Source of the DNA: Cynocephalus volans
Taxonomy: Eukaryota > Chordata > Mammalia > Dermoptera > Cynocephalidae
NCBI RefSeq assembly: GCF_027409185.1
Contig: NC_084462.1
Span: 185,570,071-185,634,070, forward strand
Direction: 5' to 3'
Length of the DNA: 64,000 nucleotides
Under the pieces are notes generated by a model. That model was not told the DNA's origin. It ran no database searches and worked only from the letters and a program-made list of their open reading frames with translations. Position numbers and translations under genes: made by a program. Shown piece by piece: positions 36,629 through 46,774 of this stretch (positions are counted from its first letter, which is position 1; every line of letters begins with the position of its first letter).

Positions 36629-36999
36629 TTGTTTTAGGAAAAGGGACATTGAAGTCATCGAGCTACTTCCTGCTGAACTGGGGCGTTGTGGGGGGGGGCA
36701 AAGGGAGGAAGGTACATAAATACCCATTATGAAACCCCAAAGGAGGGTGGTGAAACAACTAATTTCAAAAGGGGAAAAGTCCATAAACGTTCCTTGAAGC
36801 CACAAGTCGCACATGCACCGGTTCCATTGCTCATAGTTGGAGACTGGAGGGAGCAGCCAGGCGTCGGTAGCGAGGGTGTGTAGGAATGCGTTTCCTCTGT
36901 AAGGTGGTGTCTCTTCAGCATCGGCTGAGGTGCTCACGAGATGAGGCGGGGGTTCATCGGTACCTAGAAGCCGGTAGTTTCAAAGCAAAAGCTGGTTAA

Positions 37000-38094
37000 A
37001 GGCCTGATTAGAGATTTTTCCCACTTGGGTTTGAAGAAACCTAATGATGCAGGGCAAGAAAAGGCAGGTTATGAGGATAATGATTAGAGGTCCCAAAATG
37101 GGCCAAATCCAAGTTAGGATAGGGTTTAAGATAAAAGAAGGAAAGCGGTTAGAACTGGATGTGGTTCATAGGCTGGAAGCCAAGTCGGTGAGTTTGATGA
37201 TGTTTGTTTCTACTAGACCAGATTCATTGATATATCAACAGCATTCTTCACCAAGGAAGATGCAAGTACCTCCTTTTTCTGCAGTGAGGAGGTCTAGTGC
37301 TCTGCGGTTTTGGAGGGTGACCTGAGCTAAAGAGGTAATTTGTCTCTGTAGAGAGGAAAGAGATTCGGCAGTGAAGGTCAGAACCCCTTCAAGTTTAGCA
37401 TTTATGTCTTCGACCGCCCATAAACTGTGTCCTAAGGCTCCTCCCGACAGGCCGGCTCTGACCACTGATATTGTTAGGGAAATACCAACCATGATCGGGA
37501 GGAAGGCGGCCCTATTTTTTGCCTTGAGGGTGGATGAAGAAGATGGAACAGTTCTGAACTTGTGTACAGAGTGAGTTGAGGAACTGCATGGGGCAGTAAG
37601 ATTAGGCAGGATGGAGGTAGAGAGGGTTCCATTGCACCAGAAAAAGAGCCTGATGGGGCGACGGTGTGGGTATGAATGGTTGTTTTAAGATTACAATAAG
37701 ACAGAGGAAAAGTTAGGGAGGAAGAGTTTCCGATGAAACAGTGATGGGGCAACAAAGTATTATTGTGTTTGTTGTCAGGCTCCCAGAGAGGGACATCTGG
37801 AAAGTTAAGGGGTTCTGATGGTGGGGAGGAGGTAACATCGAGAGGAAGGGAAGCATTTAAGGGGATGGCCGCCAGGAGCAGTCGCATGAGAGAGGCACAA
37901 AGAAAACAATTTCTGGGAGAGAGGCCCGGTGAGGTGTGGCCGAGCCATATATAGGAAGGGGTCTGAAAGCTCCCTGGGTGAAGTGAAAGGAACAGGAGAA
38001 GGCCAAGGAGAAGGTTCATGTCTCCGGAATTGGGAGTAGGGCTGAGGTCTGGGATAGGCAGAGTTTGAGAGGGTTGGTAGGATGAGGGATACAC
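37000..38094 (-). pseudogene. env: env remnant of the class I provirus
   Basis: The surface-protein side is an open frame at 38,094-37,474 with an internal hydrophobic signal-like segment (MNLLLGLLLFLSLHPG) and NxS/T sites. The transmembrane side is open at 37,492-37,235 in another frame. It has the immunosuppressive-domain-like LQNRRALDLL (37,315-37,286) followed by a CX6CC motif (37,264-37,238). A hydrophobic anchor-like region follows at about 37,130-37,050, after a stop. The surface part is far shorter than a normal class I surface subunit, implying an internal deletion. A frame change separates the two halves, so no fused envelope product is possible. Confidence 0.8.
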
Positions 38095-38168
38095 TTTACC
38101 TGGCAGGGCAAGTTAAGCAGCAGTTGGAGTGCAAAGGATGACAGGACATGGGCCTTCCCACTTAGGGG

Positions 38169-40560
38169 TTAGTGGGGTTTAGGTTCCGGGGAAGTGTAGA
38201 ATACTAATTGGCCTGGGCTGAGTGAAAGTTTATTTTTGGAAAGTGACGGATCTGGAAGTAGCCAGTCCTGGTACTTCCATAGCTCGGAGCGAAGGTGGGA
38301 GAGCAAGGGTAAGGCCATGGTGGGTGGTATGGGTCCTTCAGTCACTGTGATCCCCGGGGGTAAGAGGGGCCTACCATATATGACTTCAAAAGGGGAAAGA
38401 TTGGAGGGCCTTTTTGGGAGAGCCCTGGTCTTGAGTAGAGTGAGAGGTAGAAGATGGACCCAATCAAGGTGTAATTCCAGAGACAATTCAGTTAGTATGT
38501 CCTTTAAGATTCTGTTGGTTCTCTCTACCTTTCCGGATGCCTGAGGTCATTAAGGGCAATGTAAGTGCCAGGGGAGAGAGAGTGACTGCGAGAGTTTGTG
38601 TATTACCTGGGCGGTAAATTCAGGTCCATTGTCAGATTGAATGGAAGTGGGCATCCCAAATCGTGGGATGATTTGGGAAAGGAGAGTCTGGGCTATGGTG
38701 GAGGCCTTTTTATTGGATGTAGGGAATGCCTCTACCCATCCTGAAAAGGTATCAACAAACACCAAGAGGTATTTGAGGTGCCGGATAGAAGGCATGTGTG
38801 TAAAATCGACTTGCCAGTCGGCCGCAGGTGTCAGACCTCTGGCCTGGTGGGAGGGGTATGGCCCAGGTTTGAGAGGGGTGTTAGGATTGGTACGCTATCA
38901 GATTGTGCATGAGGAGGAAATTTTTTGCAAGAGGGCTTTGTCAGATGGGGTGATTGAGAAGAAGGCTTGTAAAAACTGGGATAAATCTTGGGGGCTAGAG
39001 TGAAACAGGTCATGGCATCATTAGGCGGTAGAGCCTGAGAGTGTGTCTGTGAACCTTGGGAGGCGTATGGAAGAATGGGAAGTTGGTTTTGTGTCTGTGG
39101 GTGCATTGCCGCAGTGCGTGCGGCGAGGTCAGCCTTACAATTCCCACGAGTGATTGGGGAATCGTCCCTCTGGTGGGCTCTGCATTGAATGAGTCCTAAT
39201 TCACAAGGTAAATGGGATGCCTCAATTAATGTGGAGATTAAAGCTGAGTTGGTGATTGTGTTACCCTTGGTGTTAAGCAGACCGCGTTCTTTATATGGCG
39301 GCATGAGAGAGAAGTATATGAAAGACATATTTGGAGTCAGTGTATAAGTTAAAATTTCTTCCTTCAGCTACAACGCAGGCTCGCGTGGCAGCGATAAGTT
39401 CGGCCTGCTGTTGGTAGTACCCTTGGGTAAAGGTTGGGCCTCTATAACCAAATCAAGGGAGACTATGGCATACCCTGAGTAATGAGTGTCTCCTTCCTTG
39501 AATGAGGACCCATCCGTGAACCATGTGAGATCAGCGTGAGATACGGGTCCCTCAGTGATGGAAGAGCGGTAAGGTATAAAATTTTGAAGGCTTTCTATGC
39601 AGCTGTGTAAAGGGGTGTTGGGGGAATCTGGTATAGGCAGTAGGGTGTCTGGATTTAGGGGAGGGCAGGTAGTGAAGGATAGGGCAGAATTTTCCAGAAA
39701 CGAGGATAGGAGGGTTAGGATTCTGGAAGGTGGGAGGGATTGGAGAGCCTTATAGGTCAGGAGGTCTTTGAAGTGATGTGGTGAGAGAATGGTGAGAGGT
39801 GCCCCAAATGTTAATTTGGATGCCTCCTTATGCAGCAACTGCTCCGCTGCTAGGGCTCTTAGACAGGGTGCCCAGCCTCGTACAGTGCAGTACAACTGTT
39901 TTGTTAGGTACAAGGCGGATATCTTGGACGAGACAAAAGGCACTGTTAGGTTTTTTTACAGCGAGTATGGGAGTATTGCCTGAATGATGGGGCTTATCCC
40001 AAGGAGGGCTGTTGTGGTTAATGGATACTGAGCCTGACAAATATATTTGGACGGGTCTTTTAGTTTTATTTGTACAGGGGAACACTGGGCTAGAGCGGGG
40101 CTGGCTGTGTCCCAAACTGTGGGGTTAACAGGGTGCGTTAAGATGGGTAAGGACTTCTTTGGAAGGGTGGAATTATTAGGATCTTGGGCTTGAACTAGTG
40201 CTAGGAGGAAGGAAATGGGGGAAGAGCAAGAGGACAGGGGCAAAGTAATGGAGACTTGAAGCCATGATAGAATATCCCGTCCCAACAAGGGGACGGGGCA
40301 TTGGGGCATGACTAGAAAGGAATGGGAGAAAACGGATTGAGTGCCTTGAAGGCAGCAGGTTAAAAGAGGGGTTTTTTGGGGAAAGATTTGTTTACCTCCT
40401 ACCCCGACTATAGGAGAGCTGCTGGAGGTGGTTGGGCCTTTATATTCCCTTAAGACCGAAAAGGTGGCTCCAGTGTCCAGGAGGAAAGATATTGGGTGGC
40501 CGTCCACAACCATGGATACCCTGGGCTCTTGTTTTGTTATAGAGATGGTCAGGAAGGGCC
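38169..40560 (-). pseudogene. pol: pro-pol remnant of the class I provirus
   Basis: The protease is the best-preserved part: an open frame at 40,513-39,956 with the aspartic-protease motif LLDTGATFSVL and the C-terminal LLGRDIL. The RT N-terminus appears (PILAVKKPNSAFCLVQDIR, about 39,990-39,930), but the fingers/palm region with the YXDD site is absent. The sequence passes within a few tens of bases into RT-connection and RNase H sequence (FTDGSS near 39,507). The integrase core is open at 38,795-38,550 (VDTFSGWVEAF and SDNGPEF), and its C-terminal part at 38,486-38,169. I see no clear integrase zinc-binding domain. Frames change several times. Confidence 0.85.
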
Positions 40561-40580
40561 CAAGGCTCCTTCAGTCCTCC

Positions 40581-42133
40581 TCAGTCCTCCTCAGCGAGGC
40601 CCACCATAGGTGGTGTCCACGGTTCGGGGGTCTGTGTGGCAGTTGGTCCCTCACACCTTCGGGCAAGGGGGCAATCAGATCCCCAATGTCCCTTCTTTTT
40701 GCATTTTGGACAAGAAGTGGTGGGTGGCCTGGGGGTGGGGCAAGCCTTTGCCCAATGCGCTTCCTTTCCACATTTAAAGCAGGCTCCAGGTGGAGGCTTA
40801 GAGGTGGAGGCTGTGGGAGGGTGCCCAGAGGGTTTGATAAGCCGGGCCAACATCTGGAAGTTGGCGTGGTCGGCCTTTTGTTTTCGACGTTCTTTTTCCT
40901 CCTCCTGATTATGAAAAACCTTGAAGGCCACTGACAGGATTTGGGTCTGAGGGGTTGCAGGACCCTGCCCTAATTTTTTAAGTTTAGTTTTAATGTCGGG
41001 GTAGGATTGGGCCAGGAAATAGGTCATAAGGACATGCCGGCCGTCTTCTGAGTTGGGGTCTAAGTTAGTGTATTGTTGAAAGGCCTGAGTTAATCTATTG
41101 AGGAACTCGGAGGGAGATTCCTCCTTTTTTTGGACAATTTCTTGAATTTTTTGGAAATTGACAACCTTGTGAGCCGATTTTTTGAGGCCAATTATTAAGC
41201 AAGAGGCAAAACGTTCTCGAGCCTGGATTCCCTGGGCTGTGTTATAATCCCAGTTAGGTTCCTGTTCTGGGACTGCTTGGGGGCCTGGCGGGTGATTCGG
41301 ATTGGTACAATGGGTGTCAGTGGCATGGGTTTGGGCTGTATCCGAGACCCTGCGGCGTTCCTCGGGGAGGAGGGTATTGGCTAGGAGCATGAAGATGTCA
41401 TGATGTGTGAGGCTGTAGGCCTGCAGGATCCATTGGAATTCTTTAATGTAGGTGGTAGGGTCGGTAGAGAAAGAGCCTAGTCTTTTTTCTGATTCTGTAA
41501 GTTCAGCTGGGAAAAGGGAGCATGGACCCTAACTACTCCTTCAGCCCCAGCTACCTCACGTAGTGGGGCAATTGTTAAAGGTGCAGGGGGAGGTCCTCAG
41601 GAATGGGTGAAAGGGGGGTTTAGTGGGTCAGGAGTAGGTGAGGGTAAAGAAGGGGGAGTGGATGGCGCAGGAGGTGCAGAAGGTGACGTGGATGACAGTG
41701 GAGGAGGAGCGGACGCCGGGGGCACTGGGGGAGGAGGAGGTCGGTAGGGTGGGGGTTCATCAGCAGGGTCGAAGGTGGAAGAATCGAGGGGTGACTGTGA
41801 AGAGGGTTTACAGGCTAAAAGGACTTGAGAGGGAGCACAGGAGGAGCAAAGGGCAGGGTTCTGAGCCAAGAGGTGCAAAGCCTCGATGTAGGGGATCTCC
41901 TTCCAATTTTTTAGGTGCTGGCAGTAGTTAAAGAGGTCTCACAGAATGTTAGGATCTAGTGTGCCCTCAGGGGACCATGTGTTTTGATTATCTAAAGGAT
42001 AATAAGGCCAATCTTGTGTACAGAATTTGGTGAGGAGTTTGGGCTCAATATCCGGCCTGAGGGAAAGGTTGGTGAGGTTTTTCAGAAGGCATTGAAGTGG
42101 AGAGTCCCCTAGGGAGGAGGAGGAAGCACCCAT
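40581..42133 (-). pseudogene. gag: gag remnant of the class I provirus
   Basis: The start at 42,133 reads MGASSSSLGD, with a myristoylation-type Gly2. The matrix region ends at an in-frame stop (41,939-41,941). The same frame resumes with a Pro-rich segment holding a PPPY late-domain motif (about 41,770). A frameshift before 41,390 leads into the capsid and nucleocapsid part, open for 269 codons to 40,581. It ends with two CCHC zinc knuckles, CFKCGKEAHWAKAC and CPKCKKKGHWGSDC (about 40,785-40,690). Two knuckles and a PPPY are consistent with a class I ERV. The terminator lies at 40,581-40,583, just before a 10-bp tandem duplication. Confidence 0.85.
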
Positions 42134-42868
42134 TCTGGTCTCTTAATGGGAATTTAGACAGAAATCGGACAGAGATTTAGTGATAGGACAGATCCTTCGG
42201 CCGGTTGGGAAAGGCAGGATCCTAGAGGGCATTCCCAGTCGGTCACGTCAGTCCCAGCAGGTTCAGGTACGAACCAGGAGGAGAGAAGGGAGGTGTGGGT
42301 CGTCACTCAGACCTCCACTTCTCTAGGGCAAAGGCCTGGTGCCTGAAGGAACCAAGCGCCAGGATTTTCTGGTCGGTTCCCGGACCCAGGAAGTGGAGAG
42401 AAGAGAGTGGTGGACAGGAGGGTGAAGGAGAGAACAGAATGGGGCTTTTAACCTCCAAATATGAAAATAAAAGTTTACCGGGGCTTTGGAACCTGTTATA
42501 GTTTGGGAATTTATGGTGGTCGTGAAGACCGTGGTGGGGTGGGTATGGGCGTTAGGGGCTACCAGTGATCTAGACTCCCTGTGGTAGCCTGAAAAAGGGC
42601 TGGTGCCCTTTAGGAAAGGGGGCTTACCTAATGATGAGCCAGTGGTGAGTGGAAGGAGCCAGCGCCGAAAAGAATGGACGAGGGTGGACCGTCAATGGTG
42701 AGCGGTGGAAGGGAGGCCGGTCCTGGCGGGACGGAGTTCCCGAGGGGCGACTTGTAAAGTGCTGCTGCTGCAATTTGAAAAGTGTTACAGCTCGAGGGAG
42801 CCCTGAGGGGCGACTTGGAAGATGTTGCCGCTGCGATCTGAAAAGTGTCGCCGCTCGAGAGAAGCTCC

Positions 42869-42887
42869 ATCCCGGGTTTAGGCACCA
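42869..42887 (-). other. Primer-binding site, tRNA-Phe-like
   Basis: Minus-strand TGGTGCCTAAACCCGGGAT follows the 5' LTR after two bases. It is complementary to the 3' end of tRNA-Phe with one mismatch (T for G at position 8), from knowledge of that tRNA's 3' sequence. Confidence 0.75.
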
Positions 42888-42889
42888 AA

Positions 42890-43173
42890 TGAAAGGACGA
42901 GTCGGCACCAGTTGACGATCCAGCAGAGAGAGCTCATTTATTAGGCGGGACACACAAACACATATATAGGGATTTTAGGGAAGGCTGATTGGCTTAAAAT
43001 ACAATCCCTACTTAACATACCGCATGGGGCTTGGGGTGAGCTGATTGGTGAGTGATTTGCACCTGCGGGAAGGAGAGTACAGAAGAGAAGGGCAACCAGC
43101 GCCATGATGGGGTGTGGCCAGGAAGGACTTATGTGATCAGGGTGTGATCCCTTGGGGCATTTGGGTTCTTACA
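42890..43173 (-). repeat. 5' LTR of the class I provirus
   Basis: 284 bp, TG...CA ends, matching the 3' LTR at 'tgatcagggtgtgatccc', 'ctgattggcttaaaatac' and 'caccagttgacgatcca'. It retains an internal block of about 75 bp that the 3' LTR lacks. Confidence 0.9.
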
Positions 43174-43516
43174 CTATTTACATTAAACATTCTAAATTTT
43201 TCCAAAAATGATCTAATGACACCTTTTCAAAAGCACTGGTCTAATCAAGACATAAAGCCCAAGGTACACATTAGATGGAAAGACCCCATTTCTGGACACT
43301 GGAGAGGACCTGACCCACTCCTAACTATGGGATTGGGATTTGGGTGTGTATTCCCCTTTGACGATCCCTGCCCCATATGGGAACCGGCCAAAACCCTTAA
43401 ATTTGTACCTCAAAATCTTGAACCAATAACCCAGCCCAGGGACAACAACAACCCTGAGGCAAGTTCTTCTCTTTTAGGAGACTTATGCGACAACCCGGGT
43501 GAACCTGCCTCTTAAT
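43174..43516 (+). pseudogene. pol: Integrase C-terminal remnant
   Basis: The open frame to the stop at about 43,513 contains LFTLNILNFSKND, GPDPLLTMGLGFGCVFPFD and a basic/Pro-rich tail. The frame runs out of the neighbouring LTR, so its upstream part is not authentic. It ends just before the env remnant, as in simple retroviruses. Confidence 0.75.
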
Positions 43517-43558
43517 CCTCGTGGGAGAGTTTCGCTCCAATCCTGATTGCCTTTGTCC

Positions 43559-44575
43559 TTAACAACGTCAACAGCAGCATGATGCGTCACCTGGTCATCC
43601 TATGGACCATCTGGCGCTTGGCACATGGGGAACCAATCACCTACAAGTGCAACAAACATGGACAAAAGATTGTTGGTTATGTTATGATGTTCATCCCCCA
43701 TATTTTGAGGCTGTGGCATTAAGTAACGTAACCATCCTCACCACTAACAGCACCCAGTGTGCCAGTAATTACAACAGAACCCATCCTGGCTTATCCATAC
43801 AACATATGTTGGGAAAAGGATTATGTGTTGTTTTAAAGAACCCCTCCCTTTGTTCCAATACCATTATTCTCAACAGCACTTGGGCTAAACCCAGCCTTGG
43901 GTGATGGTTATGCACCAAATCAGGACTTACTGCTTGTGTGTTTAATCAATCCTTATCTCATGAAACTTGTGTATCAGTGGATAATATTCCCCGATTATTA
44001 TGGCATGAAGGGGAAGAAATGTTTCAATATTGGACAAGTACCTTTCCTCACCACAGTAAAAGGGTACTAGAGGCTGCTGTTACCATTAGTACTTTATAGG
44101 GGATTGTAGGCACTGGGGCGGGGGCTGCTGGAATAGGATATACTTACACCCACACACAAGCTTTAAGGGAGGCTATAGACATAGATCTAGATAGGCTTGA
44201 AACATCAATTACCCATTTGCAAAAATCATTAACTTCTCTTTCCAAAGTTGTATTACAAAATAGAAGGGGATTAGACCTCCTGTGTTTATAACAGGGAGGC
44301 TTATGTGCAGCTCTCAGGGAAGAATGTTGCTTCTATGCTGATCATTCTGGAATAGTAAAAGAATCTATGACAAAGTTTAGAGAGGGCTTGGAAAGACATA
44401 AAAGAGAAAGAGAGGCCAATGAGAGCTGGTTTCAGTCTTGGTTTAACAGTTCTCCCTGGCTTACCACCTTGATGTCTGCCTTAGCGGGCCCCCTCTTAAT
44501 CCTCCTCTTAGTGCTAATGTTTGGTCCTTTAATTTTTACTAAAATCATGGCTCTCATTCGATGAAATCTAGGATC
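43559..44575 (+). pseudogene. env: env remnant of the second provirus
   Basis: The surface part is broken. A start-like segment lies near 43,579 and an open piece at 43,602-43,904 has DCWLCYD (a CxxC-like motif) and NxT sites. The transmembrane part begins with a hydrophobic Gly/Ala-rich fusion-peptide-like segment near 44,100. It contains [10 protein letters not shown] (44,253-44,282), an in-frame TAA at about 44,289, then a CX6CC motif (CAALREECC) near 44,310-44,336. The membrane anchor is open at 44,367-44,564. A TAG-type stop before the fusion-like segment and the later TAA disable it. Confidence 0.75.
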
Positions 44576-44848
44576 CATAACTATGCTCACCCAAGTGGTA
44601 GAAAATGTGGCCCAAGAAAATTCCCCCCAAACCCTTGGGTCAATATGGCCCTCCAAAAAATCCACAGCAATCTTTAAGGGGCTCCGCTGGCTCTCCACAG
44701 TGGCTGGCTAGCCAATGATGGATAAGATCCCCAGAGGGGGACAACCTAAGACAGGCACAGTCACAAAAAAGCCAACAAGGTTGCGAGCTTAGCCTCCTTC
44801 AACTGCCCATTACAGGGTTGTTCTTTTTATAGAGAAAATAGGGGGAGA

Positions 44849-45118
44849 TGTTGCGCTCATTTTTAGGAGTGAACATTATCTGTGAGCCACGTGGTGACTA
44901 TGGGTGGAGGATGAAGGTGGTGCCCGCGGGAAGTAGGGGAGGCGTAACCCAAGATAGCTCCAAAAGGTTTTTATTGGTCCTCCAGTATTTCCACACTCGT
45001 GAACCCTGCGTGATCACTATGCTAAACATGTTAGTACAAAATGCATGCCCACGTGATCCTTTAATTGATTGGTTAGTTCATGGATAGCCCCTACTTGCTT
45101 CCTTATATCAATTGCAGT
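44849..45118 (+). repeat. Partial 3' LTR of the second provirus
   Basis: It starts TGTTGCGCTCATTTTTAGG directly after a polypurine tract. The end is uncertain, because the sequence turns into L1-like 3' sequence near 45,118. No matching 5' LTR exists in the window. Confidence 0.55.
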
Positions 45119-45500
45119 GTGAAGGAAGGAAAGAGAAACAATAATAATAATGTTAAATTTCAGATGGAGAGAACTGACCTGTGGTTACGAGAGGCAGGAA
45201 GGGGATGGGGTTTAGTGAGTGGTTGGTTCGTGGACACATGCCACCCAGATAGAAAAAAGTATGTCCTGTGGGTGCACAGCGGAGCCAGGCCTCTGTAATT
45301 AACATTCATTTGCTGCATGTCATCTACTGGCTGGAAGAGAGGAGATAGAATGTCATCATCACAAACAAGTCATTCAGTTTTGTAACGATGAATGTGCTAA
45401 TTACCCTGATGTGATCAACAGACATTGTGCACATATATTGCTATTCAACAGTGTACCCCACAAATATGTAAAATCTAAATGTCTTAAATGAATGAATGAA
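45119..45500 (+). mobile_element. L1 3'-end-like fragment
   Basis: 'gagagaactgacctgtggttacgaga', 'ggcaggaaggggatgggg' and the (aatg)n end at about 45,486-45,506 look like a divergent L1 3' UTR and tail; an atgaatga repeat closes it. Confidence 0.5.
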
Positions 45501-46770
45501 TGAATTGGACATATTGAAAGAAACATATGATCATGAGGACACCATGATCTATGAATACCATTTTGAGATTTGAAATCTACGGTGACGGTGACTGGGAGCT
45601 GCTGTTCATGGTCTCATGCAGGTTACAGCCTGACCAGCGGGGAAGGGGAATGTTAAATAAAATTTGTGGGGGGCCAGTGATTTATACTAGGCTTCTGTGC
45701 CAGGTCGCACGGACCAAACAAATATGACGTTTTACTGCCATAGCAGAGCTTCAGTTAATTGGAGGAGGCTCTGTAACCAATTAATTAATTACACTGTAAG
45801 CAATTATGTTGTTTCTACAGTGCAGTTTATTTTCTACAAATGCTTTAAGAGAATGTGATTGGTGTGGTTTTCTGAACCTGCTGTAGTCTGGAGGGCTGCC
45901 TGGTTCATGATTTTTGTTTTGTTCACTTTCTTTCTTTTCCTTTGCTCTGTTTTGTTTTTGTTTGACCAAAGAAACTCAGTTGAAATTTAAAACTTGTCTG
46001 TTTCACAAATCTGAGAAATGTATCTACCTGCTCCAAATATAACTGCATGACAGCTTGACTAGAACAAATTACCCTCCACAGCATCCTTTCATGCACACGA
46101 CTCTACAGCAGCTCCAGGTGCAGGAATGTAAGTGGGGTGTCCCTGAGCTTGCATGTGAAGCCCACCTCACTGAAGGGCGTCCTGAGAGCAGAGACCAAAG
46201 CGGATGAGTCCACGTGCTGTAGGAGGGCTCTTTGTTATGATTACTGTCGTCGTTGTCGTGTTGACTGGTGATTACTCACAGACATCCAGTGGGGTGTTGG
46301 CCCATCCGAGTGCTGTGCAGCTGCTCTCCCCTCACCCTGGGAGGATGGGGAGGCGGAAGCTTGAGGCTTGTAAGGGACTCAGAGAAAACGTGCTGCCGTG
46401 CAGAAGAGAGAAATTGGAGGAAGTGCAGGATGAACGGGGGCTCCTCTGCCTCCTGTTGCTTGTCCATGGGGCTGCCCCTGTGACTCCCTGGTGTCACTCC
46501 CTGTACCTCAGTCATAGAGGGAAATTGGAGCCAATGAAGCCAGAGGCACGAAGGCCCTGAGTGTGGAGTGAGTTCGGATGCAGTGAGCATCCCCACGCTC
46601 CACCACGTGACACTCCACCCTTCGGCCCCTACGATCTTATCTGCCCGTGTCCTGACAGGGCCCAGGGGACAGGTATCACAAGGTGATTTATCCTCTCAGT
46701 TCACTAATGGGCCATGAAACCTAAAACTCAATGTTCAGTTTGTATGCACCCTAGTCCATCCATCCCAGTC
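45500..46770. other. No recognised gene
   Basis: Neither strand shows a VH segment, RSS or retroelement that I can support. Open frames reach 118 codons at most and overlap on both strands. Confidence 0.45.
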
Positions 46771-46774
46771 GTAA

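Larger units (their letters stand above)
36406..43173 (-). mobile_element. Class I (gammaretrovirus-like) provirus with tRNA-Phe-type primer site
   Basis: Minus-strand provirus of about 6.8 kb: 5' LTR 42,890-43,173, primer site 42,869-42,887, gag 42,133-40,581, pro/pol about 40,560-38,169, env about 38,094-37,000, polypurine tract 36,615-36,628 and 3' LTR 36,406-36,614. LTRs begin TGTAAGAACC and end TTTCA. All three genes carry stops, frameshifts or deletions, and the RT core is missing, so it is replication-defective. Primer-site identity and the CX6CC envelope motif place it in class I (HERV-F/H-like). No target-site duplication is seen. Confidence 0.9.
43174..45118 (+). mobile_element. 3' end of a second provirus: integrase C-terminus, env and partial LTR
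   Basis: This is in the opposite orientation to its neighbour. It begins abruptly inside integrase C-terminal codons (WKDPISGHWRGPDPLL near 43,286, a betaretrovirus-type integrase tail). It continues into an envelope remnant with gammaretrovirus-type transmembrane motifs, then a polypurine tract (aaaatagggggaga) and a TGTTGCGCTC LTR start. A beta-type pol with a gamma-type env is the arrangement of type D-like retroviruses. The gag and most of pol are missing at the junction with the class I LTR. Confidence 0.75.

Noticed and set aside
37474..38094. Domesticated (syncytin-like) envelope
   Set aside because: The surface part is too short, and the transmembrane half is in another frame with later stops; no full-length envelope frame exists.
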